Positions 1 to 6,947 of a stretch of 9,086 nucleotides of DNA are shown piece after piece (the first letter of the stretch is position 1; every line of letters begins with the position of its first letter). The stretch lies in assembly GCA_017453705.1 (NCBI GenBank), contig JAFTEK010000348.1, forward strand, positions 1-9,086, written 5' to 3'. Under the pieces are notes generated by a model that worked only from the letters and a program-made list of their open reading frames with translations, was not told the DNA's origin and searched no databases. Source of the DNA: Treponema sp. (lineage in GTDB: Bacteria; Spirochaetota; Spirochaetia; Treponematales; Treponemataceae). The translations under genes and the position numbers were made by a program.

Positions 1-2
1 GC

Positions 3-3000
3 CCGGTGCAGGGCTACGACTACTACACAAGCTTGGACTCAGATTCAGGTGCTTTGGACGATGACGGACGCGCCTCTGTCAGCCAGAAGTCCGGCGGCGA
101 GAAAATAATAGGAAGCCCCTATAGCTATCGTGTGCAGACATTAGTAAACGATGCAGGAGGCCAGCAGATTGCTTCCACAGCAAGCATACTTGTTCACCCG
201 GCTCGTTACTACTTGGGTCTAAAGAGAAATGGATCCGCGGGATTCCCCAAGAAGGGAGACAAGCTGGACTTCTCATATATTTGTATAACGCCAGACGGCG
301 AGACTCCTCTTGCCAGTGACCTGCCTGATAAGAAAAAACTCAAGGTTGAGCTTTTGCGCGAGGAGTGGAAGCAAGTTCAGCAGGTGTCATGGAGCGGGGC
401 AATAAATACCCGCTATGAGCGTGAGATTGTCACCGAGAGCGAGAGCGAGACGACGCTTTCCGGTACAGATAAGGAGACCAGCCTGACTGTGACCCCGGAG
501 AAAGGCGGAGAATACTACCTGCGTGTTTCTTCCACAGATGCCCAGGGACGTGACGTTGTAACTGAGTATGACTTTTACGTGATAAGCTCTGACTGGTACT
601 GGGGCAACCGCGATGACGACGAGCAGATAAAGATGAAAGCTGGCAAGGACAGCTACGAGGTTGGGGATACAGCCCAGATTCTCATGCAGTCAACAATACC
701 TTCCGGCCGCTATCTGATGACGATAGAGAGGGAGGGGCTTGTCTCACAGGAGATACGTGTAATAGACAGCCCGACTACAGTGCTGGAAGTTCCGATAAAA
801 GAAGATTACGTGCCTGTCATGTATGTCACCCTCTCCAGCTATACCAAGCGCAATGGAAAACCTGTCAATGACTTTGATACCCCAGACGTGGATAAGCCAA
901 AGGGTCTGTTTGGAGTGGCGGAGCTTGTAGTCAATCCAACTGCAAAAGAGTTTGATGTTGATATAAAAACTGACAAGGCAAACTATGAGCCGGGACAGAA
1001 GGCAAAAATCACGATTCACGCAAGCAAGGCCGGTAAACCGCTCGCCAATGCCGAGATGACAGTCATGGCTGTTGACAGGGGAGTTATAGACCTTATCAAC
1101 TATCATGTTCCCAATCCAATAAAAGAGTTCTATAGAAAGTGGCTTTTTCCTGACTGCGTGAAGGGTGGTGACTCTCGTGCCCTGCTGATAGATCCTGTTA
1201 CATACGAGATAAAGAATCTTGTGGGTGGAGACAGCGACAAGGGGAACGAGCGCAAGAATTTTGATCCGACAGCACTTTTTGTTCCTCAGGTGATGACTGA
1301 TGCTAACGGAGATGCGGTATGTGAGTTCACGTTGCCGGATTCACTTACAGCCTACCGTATTACGGCTGTTGGAATAAACGGTGACAACTTTGCCTTAAGC
1401 GAGAGCGAGATGAGCGTTGCTAATCCTGTGTCCGTGCGCACGGCTCTACCACGTAAGCTACGTGTACATGACAAGGGCGAGGCAGGTTGTGTTATCTCCA
1501 ACATAGATGGCATTGACCATAAGGTTTCAGTAACGATGTCCATTCACGACGGGGACACTGTTACCAAGATAAACGATGGCGATTTGGACAGGCAGGCTGG
1601 CTCAGCCAAGCTCTCTGGAGATGCGACCAAGAGTATAAGCGTTCCCGCAGGGAAAACAAGTTCCCTTATGTTCAATATTGATGCTTTGTCCGCAGGCTGG
1701 GTAACTCTTGAGTTTGCGGTGGAAAGTGACGTCATAAAAGAGCGGGTGCTGCTGCCTTTGGAGATAGAAAAGCCATATATTTACGAGACCGTGACAACTG
1801 TAGGCCAGGTTCGTAGCGAGGGCGGCAAGGGCAAAGCGTCAGCGGAAGAGAAGATAATACTTCCTGCTGGTGCAGAGGACGGGAATATGCAGTTCTACGT
1901 GCAGCTTGACCCGACCCGCCTTGGAGTCCTCAAGGAAGCTGTGAGCTACGTCTTCGATTACCCATACGGTTGTATGGAGCAGCGTTCGGCCAGAATCTTG
2001 CCTCTGGTTGCTTTCGGTGACTATATCAAGGTCTTTGGTCTTGACAGCAAGGTCAAGAAACCAAAGAGCGTTGCCGCCAAGGAGATAAAGAACTGGGCTC
2101 AGTATCAGAAGTATGACGGAGGCTTCCCGTATTGGCCTAATGGACAGAGGAGTGACGCAATGGTTTCTGCCCGCATTGCTGAAATACTTGCGCTTGCGGA
2201 TGAGAACGGCATAGATATAAGTTCCATCAACACGGACAAACTTGCCGACTACCTGCTCAAGCTGGGTAACAGCCTGCTCAGCAAGGACAAGGAGCCGGCC
2301 AGCTGGGTCTGCTATCAGGCGGCTCAGTATTACTACTCGGCAACGCTCCTGGGTGAGACTGTCTCCAACACCAACCTGTCCAAGATAATCAAGGGATGTG
2401 ACTCGTCATCTGAGTGCCTTGCGCTCTGCGGACTCATATACCTTAACATGGGCAACAGCAACAAGGCCAAGGAGTGCGCGGACAGCCTCAGGAGCAATAT
2501 AAGTCTGACGACGAAGGGTGCATCATTTAGTCACGGCATGGATGGATCGCACTGGTGTTTCTTTAATGACAGCTCAGAGAAATTTGCACTGGCACTCCAG
2601 CTGTACACCACGCTGGATCCAACGGCATCTCTAAACCAGAATCTGGTATATGAGCTTCTTGAGCTGCAAAAAGCCAGCAAGGGCTACTGGACTTCGACAG
2701 CCGCCACATCGCGTGTCCTTATTGCGATACGTGAATACATCCAAAGCAACAATCTGGAGGACTTGAACTTTACAGCCCAGGCACTGCTGGACAAGAAAGA
2801 GATTGCAAGCGGAAAATTCAAGGGAGTTGCGGCAGAGGCCGTGGATACAACTTTGGACAAAACTGAGCTTTCCAAGTTCAAGAAGGGAGAGGAACTCCCT
2901 CTGACATTTGAGAAAGACGGAACTGGTGCCCTTTTCTATACTGCGAGCATGAAGTATGCGATTCCTGCCACAAAGCAGTATGCACGTGATGAGGGTATAT

Positions 3001-3497
3001 GTATCTTCAGTGAGATATATGATGTGAAGAGCGGTGAGCAGGTCAAGGGCGATGAACTGGTTGCCGGGCGCACATACAGGCAGAAAGTGTACATCTCGTC
3101 CACACGCAACCGTGATTTTGTGGCCGTCCGCGTACCTGTTCCTGCGGGAAGCGAGATAATGAACGCAGCCTTTGTCACCACAGGCAGCTACCGGGAGGAA
3201 AAGCCAGAAAGGGATGACGATGAGGACTACTACTATGATGACTATGGTGATTATTACGGAATGCAGGATGGCTACCGTGATGATTACAACTGGGGATTGA
3301 GCTATCAGGGTATCTATGACAGTGAGGTTCAATACTTCTGGGATTACTTCCCCATAGGATTCCAGCAAGTGGACTTCCTCTTTAGGGCTGTCCGCTCTGG
3401 CGAATATGAAACTCCGTCAGCAACAGCGGAATGTATGTACCAGTCTGAAATCTTTGGTCGCAGCCAGGGAAAGGTCTGGAAGATAAAATCTAATTAA
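3..3497 (+). CDS. Bacterial alpha-2-macroglobulin, C-terminal part (5' partial)
   Basis: Envelope protease inhibitor of the bacterial alpha-2-macroglobulin family: a protease cuts a bait region and is then bound covalently through an internal thioester. The frame is open to the window edge, so the true start and signal peptide lie upstream; residues are counted from the GTG at 6. In order: macroglobulin-like beta domains (about 1-200); bait-region domain (about 207-370, with the segment YEPGQKAKI near 324 and VDRG at 356-359); the MG7-type alpha-2-macroglobulin domain starting FDPTALFVPQ at 419; the thioester motif YGCMEQ with Cys656 and Gln659; an alpha-helical thioester domain to about 915 with DGGFPYW at 704; and a C-terminal receptor-binding-like domain (about 977-1163). 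The C-terminal domain contains a strongly Asp/Tyr-rich insertion (1070-1097). Family members are often next to a penicillin-binding protein 1C gene; none lies downstream here. The family call is secure; the natural target is unknown. Confidence 0.93.
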   Translation, partial: PVQGYDYYTSLDSDSGALDDDGRASVSQKSGGEKIIGSPYSYRVQTLVNDAGGQQIASTASILVHPARYYLGLKRNGSAGFPKKGDKLDFSYICITPDGETPLASDLPDKKKLKVELLREEWKQVQQVSWSGAINTRYEREIVTESESETTLSGTDKETSLTVTPEKGGEYYLRVSSTDAQGRDVVTEYDFYVISSDWYWGNRDDDEQIKMKAGKDSYEVGDTAQILMQSTIPSGRYLMTIEREGLVSQEIRVIDSPTTVLEVPIKEDYVPVMYVTLSSYTKRNGKPVNDFDTPDVDKPKGLFGVAELVVNPTAKEFDVDIKTDKANYEPGQKAKITIHASKAGKPLANAEMTVMAVDRGVIDLINYHVPNPIKEFYRKWLFPDCVKGGDSRALLIDPVTYEIKNLVGGDSDKGNERKNFDPTALFVPQVMTDANGDAVCEFTLPDSLTAYRITAVGINGDNFALSESEMSVANPVSVRTALPRKLRVHDKGEAGCVISNIDGIDHKVSVTMSIHDGDTVTKINDGDLDRQAGSAKLSGDATKSISVPAGKTSSLMFNIDALSAGWVTLEFAVESDVIKERVLLPLEIEKPYIYETVTTVGQVRSEGGKGKASAEEKIILPAGAEDGNMQFYVQLDPTRLGVLKEAVSYVFDYPYGCMEQRSARILPLVAFGDYIKVFGLDSKVKKPKSVAAKEIKNWAQYQKYDGGFPYWPNGQRSDAMVSARIAEILALADENGIDISSINTDKLADYLLKLGNSLLSKDKEPASWVCYQAAQYYYSATLLGETVSNTNLSKIIKGCDSSSECLALCGLIYLNMGNSNKAKECADSLRSNISLTTKGASFSHGMDGSHWCFFNDSSEKFALALQLYTTLDPTASLNQNLVYELLELQKASKGYWTSTAATSRVLIAIREYIQSNNLEDLNFTAQALLDKKEIASGKFKGVAAEAVDTTLDKTELSKFKKGEELPLTFEKDGTGALFYTASMKYAIPATKQYARDEGICIFSEIYDVKSGEQVKGDELVAGRTYRQKVYISSTRNRDFVAVRVPVPAGSEIMNAAFVTTGSYREEKPERDDDEDYYYDDYGDYYGMQDGYRDDYNWGLSYQGIYDSEVQYFWDYFPIGFQQVDFLFRAVRSGEYETPSATAECMYQSEIFGRSQGKVWKIKSN

Positions 3498-3513
3498 GCA
3501 TTCTGATAGGACA

Positions 3514-3600
3514 TATCAGGCTTTCTTGCAGGGCGAGGTGTGGTTTTATGCCGCCCCCTGCAGGGCGGGCTGTAGTTTTATCAGGCTTTCTTGCAGGGCG
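3514..3600. repeat. Degenerate 32-33 bp tandem repeat
   Basis: A 22-bp stretch occurs identically at 3514-3535 and 3579-3600, 65 nt apart. Halfway between them the core TGCAGGGCG occurs a third time, so the core sits at 3527, 3559 and 3592 with spacings of 32 and 33 nt. After the first two cores the sequence continues as AGGTGTGGTTTTAT and GGCTGTAGTTTTAT, which match at 11 of 14 positions. This is therefore about two and a half copies of one unit in which the distal part of one copy (3550-3558) has diverged. The middle core, CTGCAG flanked by C and G runs, is itself near-palindromic. No function is evident. Confidence 0.75.
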
Positions 3601-3682
3601 GCGTATCGACAGGATAAGCAGACAGGAGAAGCCGCCTTGCCCATCTGCCACTCTTATGATAAGATTGAAATATCTTATGGAG

Positions 3683-3710
3683 ACCTCGAAAAACTTCGGT
3701 TTTTCGAGGT
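3683..3710. repeat. Perfect palindrome with UUCG tetraloop (dispersed element, copy 1)
   Basis: Arms ACCTCGAAAAAC (3683-3694) and GTTTTTCGAGGT (3699-3710) are perfect complements, giving a 12-bp stem closed by TTCG. As RNA read on the plus strand this is the very stable C(UUCG)G tetraloop. It lies 28 nt before the ATG of the membrane protein gene. A diverged copy lies at 8780-8800, so it looks like a dispersed element rather than a private regulator. The T run lies inside the stem rather than after it, so it is not a classic intrinsic terminator, but an RNA structure or insulator role is possible. Confidence 0.75.
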
Positions 3711-3738
3711 AACTCTGAAAAAGCGATGTGGAGTGCAG

Positions 3739-5433
3739 ATGATTTACAAAAACGACCCGGACTTGAAGGGAGAATACAGCAAGAGGCTTGTTTTATCATT
3801 CACCCTGCGGTTACTTAAGTTAATTCTTGCAATAATCGCCATTTCTCTTGGCACAACCCATTTGCTTTCTCTTGACGTTATTCTCGTTCCTTTTCGTATC
3901 ATCGCCGCCTATGTTTTATTATTGGCTTTTATGGCAGCCTTGAGCTACAGAAAAATGAGGAGTCAGTATGACGAAGCAGAGCTAGAACTGACGGACGAAT
4001 TCATCGAGTACCGAATTCTAGGTAAAAAACTCGTCAGCAACAAGATTCTTCTCAAGGACATCATAGGCATTTTTTCTTTTTCAAACATGGTGGACAGAAA
4101 GCAGATACGAATTGTTTCCAAAGGTCTTGTCAGGCTAATAATCCCGTCCTATCTAAAAGGCTTTGAGGAGATAAAAGAAAAGCTGCATCTTGCAAAGCCG
4201 GATTTAAAAGGTTCTTCCGCCATTAACTTTATGGTATTCAAAAGGCTTCTCATGTTTGTTGATATTATTCTATACATTGCGGGAATAATCTTTTACAGAC
4301 CTCTTTTATTTGTAAGCTTTGCTATCCTGCTCGCATGGGCTGTTTTTCATGTCGTATTTGTATGCAAATCCACTTATTCTAAAACAATCAAGATTGCCAG
4401 CTGTGCATTATGGGCAATGTGCATTCTTGCCTTTTCTTTTGCAACATTCACATGGACCAAAGGAATCATGCAAAGACTTGTTTTCAGAAAAGTTCCGGGC
4501 GAGATGAGGCTGCACCCTTGGCTCATAAACGAGATAAACAAGTATGACAAAAACGGAAACCTCGTATATCACAAAAACTTTGACGATGAGAATCCTGTAG
4601 AATACAAGAAAAAATTTGACTCCGAAAACAGGGAGATATACTATAAGGATTTGATAGAAAAGTATATAGAGTGGTATGACTACGACAGCGAGACTGGGCT
4701 ATTGATACATGAAAAGTTTAGTGACGGAGAAGAATATTGGTATGAGTATGACAGCAAATCTGAGGAGCTTATCCATCAATGGGATGCAGATGGCTGGGAA
4801 TCATGGAATGAATATGATAATGAGACAGGCCGTTTGTTGCATCAATACGACTCTGCCGGATGGGAATCATGGCGCGAATATAACGACGAAGGCAAAGTAA
4901 TCCACCTTAGGACGACAGACGGCTATGAAGCCTGGACTAGTTATGAAGGCGGCGTTGAGACATATACGACATCAAATAATATCATGAGTGAATATGACGC
5001 ATTAGGAAACATCATCCACCGTCGCTCCATGCGGGATGACGGTTCTTATTATGAATACTGGTCTGAGTATGACAGCAAGAACGAAATACATACACGCTAT
5101 AATGATGGCCGCGAAGTATGGAAGGAGTACGATGGTGCAGGCCGTCTGCTGCACGAACGCTGGCTGGATGGCAATGAAGACTGGTATGAGTATGATGAAA
5201 ACGGAAAAAACACCCGCCATCTGTCAGTCAAAACAGATGCAGGCACAGGAAACAAGGAAACTATTGATGACCGTTATGAATATAATGAGCACGGAGATAT
5301 GACTCTCTATGAGCCTGGCTGGACGGGAGCGGATGCAGTCTACCTGTATGATTACAAATATGATAAGGCTGGCAAGAGGCTGAAAAGCTTTTACTATGCC
5401 GAACAGAAAAAAACACCAGCAGTAAAGGAGTAA
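3739..5433 (+). CDS. Multi-pass membrane protein with C-terminal YD-type repeats
   Basis: A protein of 564 residues that I cannot assign to a named family. The start is ATG 3739, with GGAG at 3730-3733 five nt before it; the frame is open further upstream only through repeats. Visible parts: two membrane segments (about 18-40 and 46-69); a soluble stretch (about 75-150) with alternating strands and a final helix, possibly a PH-like domain; three more membrane segments (about 166-186, 188-209 and 218-239); then a hydrophilic, aromatic-rich repeat region (about 268-545). The repeats follow W-x-E-Y-D-x-x-x-G-x-L-[IL]-H with a period of about 20-25 residues, for example at 336, 358, 380, 443, 463 and 484. 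They resemble the YD repeats of RHS/teneurin proteins and, less closely, MORN repeats. Five segments with N-terminus inside would put the repeats outside the cytoplasm (inference). The gene is more AT-rich than its neighbours. It ends 6 nt before pyrC, suggesting co-transcription. No catalytic motif is seen. Confidence 0.85.
   Translation: MIYKNDPDLKGEYSKRLVLSFTLRLLKLILAIIAISLGTTHLLSLDVILVPFRIIAAYVLLLAFMAALSYRKMRSQYDEAELELTDEFIEYRILGKKLVSNKILLKDIIGIFSFSNMVDRKQIRIVSKGLVRLIIPSYLKGFEEIKEKLHLAKPDLKGSSAINFMVFKRLLMFVDIILYIAGIIFYRPLLFVSFAILLAWAVFHVVFVCKSTYSKTIKIASCALWAMCILAFSFATFTWTKGIMQRLVFRKVPGEMRLHPWLINEINKYDKNGNLVYHKNFDDENPVEYKKKFDSENREIYYKDLIEKYIEWYDYDSETGLLIHEKFSDGEEYWYEYDSKSEELIHQWDADGWESWNEYDNETGRLLHQYDSAGWESWREYNDEGKVIHLRTTDGYEAWTSYEGGVETYTTSNNIMSEYDALGNIIHRRSMRDDGSYYEYWSEYDSKNEIHTRYNDGREVWKEYDGAGRLLHERWLDGNEDWYEYDENGKNTRHLSVKTDAGTGNKETIDDRYEYNEHGDMTLYEPGWTGADAVYLYDYKYDKAGKRLKSFYYAEQKKTPAVKE
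5425..5430 (+). promoter_or_regulatory. Shine-Dalgarno of pyrC, inside the upstream gene
   Basis: AAGGAG covers the last two sense codons (Lys, Glu) of the membrane protein gene, directly before its TAA, and lies 9 nt ahead of the ATG at 5440. Ribosomes finishing the upstream gene would end on this site, so translational coupling is likely. It also fixes the pyrC start. Confidence 0.8.
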
Positions 5434-5439
5434 AAGCTT

Positions 5440-6789
5440 ATGGAAAACATAGGACGCAAGATACTGATATACAATGCCCGCCTGGTGGATGAGCTGACGG
5501 ACAGGGATGACCTTGCAATTCTCGTCTCCGGCGGCAAAATAGAAAAGCTCGTTGACAGGCAGGAGACTTCCGCCCTTGTTGCATCTGGCGGAAGCAAGGC
5601 AGGGCTTGAGCTGTTTGACGCACACGGGCAGGCCGTCATGCCCGCGTTCATCGACATGCACGCCCACTTTCGAGATCCGGGGCTGACGCAGAAAGAAGAC
5701 TTGGAAAGCGGCTCTAAGGCAGCAGCAGCGGGCGGATTCGGCACTCTCGTCCTCATGCCCAACACCAGCCCCGTCGTATCATCACAGGAGGCCGCGCTGG
5801 CAAACGACAAGCGGGGCCGCGAGATAGGCCTTGCCGAGCTTTTCCAGTCCGTGAGCATAACACAGGGCTTTGACGGCAAGACGCTTTCCCATCTGGAATG
5901 TCTGGACAGGACTGTGGTACCGCTGATTACCGAGGACGGACATGAGGTGCAAGACAGCTCGGTGATGTACGAGGCTATGAAGATGGCGGCAAAGAAGAAG
6001 ATTATCGTCTCCTGCCACTGCGAGGATCCCTTCCTTGCCGAAGCCGCCCGCCCCCTGCGCAAGGCCGCGCTGGAAAAGCTCTCCGCCGGGGAGAAGGAAG
6101 AGGCCGCGCGGCTGCTCGCCAAGGCGGATGAGCTTTTGCGCCTTGCCGAGGATGTCGCGACCGACAGGAACATACGGCTCGCCGCAGCAACAGGCTGCCA
6201 CCTGCACCTCTGCCACGTCAGCACTGCACATTGCCTTGAGTCAGCGGTCAGGGCAAAGAAGGCAGGGCAGGAGCTGAGCCTTGAGGTAACGCCCCACCAC
6301 ATAGGGCTTACCGGTGTGGGTATGCCCGGTATATTCAACATCGTCAATCCCCCGCTCCGTGCAGAAGAAGACAGGCAGGCACTCATAGAAGCCCTCATAA
6401 GCGGAGATGCGGATGTGGTCGCAACAGACCATGCCCCCCATACAGAGCAAGACAAGAAAAACGGAAGTCCGGGCTTCTCCGGGCTGGAGACAGCATTTGC
6501 CGTGTGCTATAAGAATCTTGTACTGGACAAAGGTATGAGAATGAAGGCACTCTCCTCAAGGATGTCCGCGTCTCCCGCCCGCCTGCTCTCGCTTGCTGAC
6601 AGGGGGCTTTTAAAGCCTGGGTGCAGGGCAGACCTTGCAGTCGTGGACTTGGCGCAAAGCTGGACAGTGCAGGGACGTGACTTCCAGAGCAAGGGCAAAT
6701 TCAGCCCCTGGGAAGGAAGCGAGCTCACCGGGAAAATCTCCGCGACATTCCACGAGGGCAGGAAAGTCTTTGACCTGGACAATATTTAA
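5440..6789 (+). CDS. pyrC: Dihydroorotase, class I
   Basis: Catalyses the reversible cyclisation of N-carbamoyl-L-aspartate to L-dihydroorotate, the third step of de novo pyrimidine synthesis, in the cytoplasm. The 449-residue protein has an amidohydrolase barrel with the full class I metal set: His74 and His76 in DMHAHFRDPG, Asp166 in ITEDG, His193 in SCHCED, His259 in HLCHVST and Asp330 in VATDHAPH. Arg78 (FRDPG) and Asn108 (MPNTSP) match the substrate carboxylate-binding residues of the family. An Asp at the position of the bridging carboxylated lysine is typical of class I. The stretch between the third and fourth histidine ligands (about 199-238) is rich in Ala, Lys and Glu, probably helical, and longer than in the Aquifex enzyme by about 14 residues. 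All catalytic positions remain, so it should be active. Hydantoinase or allantoinase is less likely because the class I dihydroorotase signatures are complete. It follows the membrane protein gene by 6 nt and converges on the ATPase gene. Confidence 0.93.
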   Translation: MENIGRKILIYNARLVDELTDRDDLAILVSGGKIEKLVDRQETSALVASGGSKAGLELFDAHGQAVMPAFIDMHAHFRDPGLTQKEDLESGSKAAAAGGFGTLVLMPNTSPVVSSQEAALANDKRGREIGLAELFQSVSITQGFDGKTLSHLECLDRTVVPLITEDGHEVQDSSVMYEAMKMAAKKKIIVSCHCEDPFLAEAARPLRKAALEKLSAGEKEEAARLLAKADELLRLAEDVATDRNIRLAAATGCHLHLCHVSTAHCLESAVRAKKAGQELSLEVTPHHIGLTGVGMPGIFNIVNPPLRAEEDRQALIEALISGDADVVATDHAPHTEQDKKNGSPGFSGLETAFAVCYKNLVLDKGMRMKALSSRMSASPARLLSLADRGLLKPGCRADLAVVDLAQSWTVQGRDFQSKGKFSPWEGSELTGKISATFHEGRKVFDLDNI

Positions 6790-6844
6790 CCCCAAGCTAT
6801 TGCAGGCAGAATGATATTCGGGAGTGAATTTGACAGTTTTTCAC

Positions 6845-6864
6845 AAAAAAGACAGCCGAGCTGT
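6845..6864 (-). terminator. Possible intrinsic terminator of the ATPase-nuclease gene
   Basis: Read on the minus strand, a 5-bp stem ACAGC/GCTGT (6864-6860 with 6856-6852) with a 3-nt loop is followed after one base by six T (6850-6845). It lies about 85 nt after the TAG at 6948. The stem is short, so this is only a candidate. On the plus strand the same sequence offers an even weaker stem (AGCTG 6859-6863 with CAGCT 6877-6881, followed by TTT) that might end the pyrC transcript. Confidence 0.4.
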
Positions 6865-6900
6865 GAAACCAACAGGCAGCTTTTACAAGATATCAGCCTC

Positions 6901-6937
6901 GGCAGCCCCAGTACTTCATGTACATGCTGGAGCTGCC
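6901..6937. other. Hairpin between convergent genes
   Basis: GGCAGC (6901-6906) pairs with GCTGCC (6932-6937); after one C/A mismatch, CCAG (6908-6911) pairs with CTGG (6927-6930). The loop contains the small palindrome CATGTACATG. No T run follows on either strand, so it is not a standard terminator. It may protect the 3' end of either convergent transcript. Confidence 0.4.
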
Positions 6938-6947
6938 TGTCCGTGCA

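Larger units (their letters stand above)
3498..3738. other. Repeat-rich intergenic region
   Basis: This 241-nt spacer between the macroglobulin gene and the membrane protein gene holds no convincing gene. A short hairpin (CTGATA at 3503-3508 with TATCAG at 3514-3519) lies just after the stop codon and is followed by a pyrimidine-rich stretch; it is a weak terminator candidate. Then come the tandem repeat (3514-3600), an AT-rich hairpin (ATAAGAT 3659-3665 with ATCTTAT 3672-3678) and the UUCG palindrome (3683-3710). A poor promoter candidate, TTGCCC at 3637-3642 and TAAGAT at 3660-3665 with 17 nt between, would place the palindrome in the leader of the downstream mRNA. That is inference only. 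A reading frame is open through this spacer from a TTG at 3526, but it only translates the repeats. Confidence 0.6.

Noticed and set aside
6..8. GTG as the start of the macroglobulin gene
   Set aside because: The frame is open to the left edge, there is no signal peptide, and the protein begins inside a macroglobulin-like domain, so the gene is cut by the window.
434..449. GAGAGC microrepeat in the macroglobulin gene, with a similar run near 1400
   Set aside because: Short, in frame and encoding Glu/Ser in a loop; ordinary low-complexity coding sequence.
2631..3368. 245-codon minus-strand reading frame inside the macroglobulin gene
   Set aside because: It is fully antisense to conserved macroglobulin domains, its hydrophobic runs mirror the Asp/Tyr-rich codons, and it has no recognisable domain.
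3514..3600. CRISPR array
   Set aside because: Two and a half imperfect units with similar, not unique, sequence between cores; no cas genes are present.
3526..3738. TTG at 3526 as the start of the membrane protein, adding 71 residues
   Set aside because: The extra residues only translate the tandem repeat and the palindrome. ATG 3739 has a GGAG at a proper distance and is followed by ordinary protein sequence.
5394..6455. 353-codon minus-strand reading frame over pyrC
   Set aside because: Ser/Ala/Arg-rich shadow of a GC-rich gene whose plus-strand product has the complete dihydroorotase active site.
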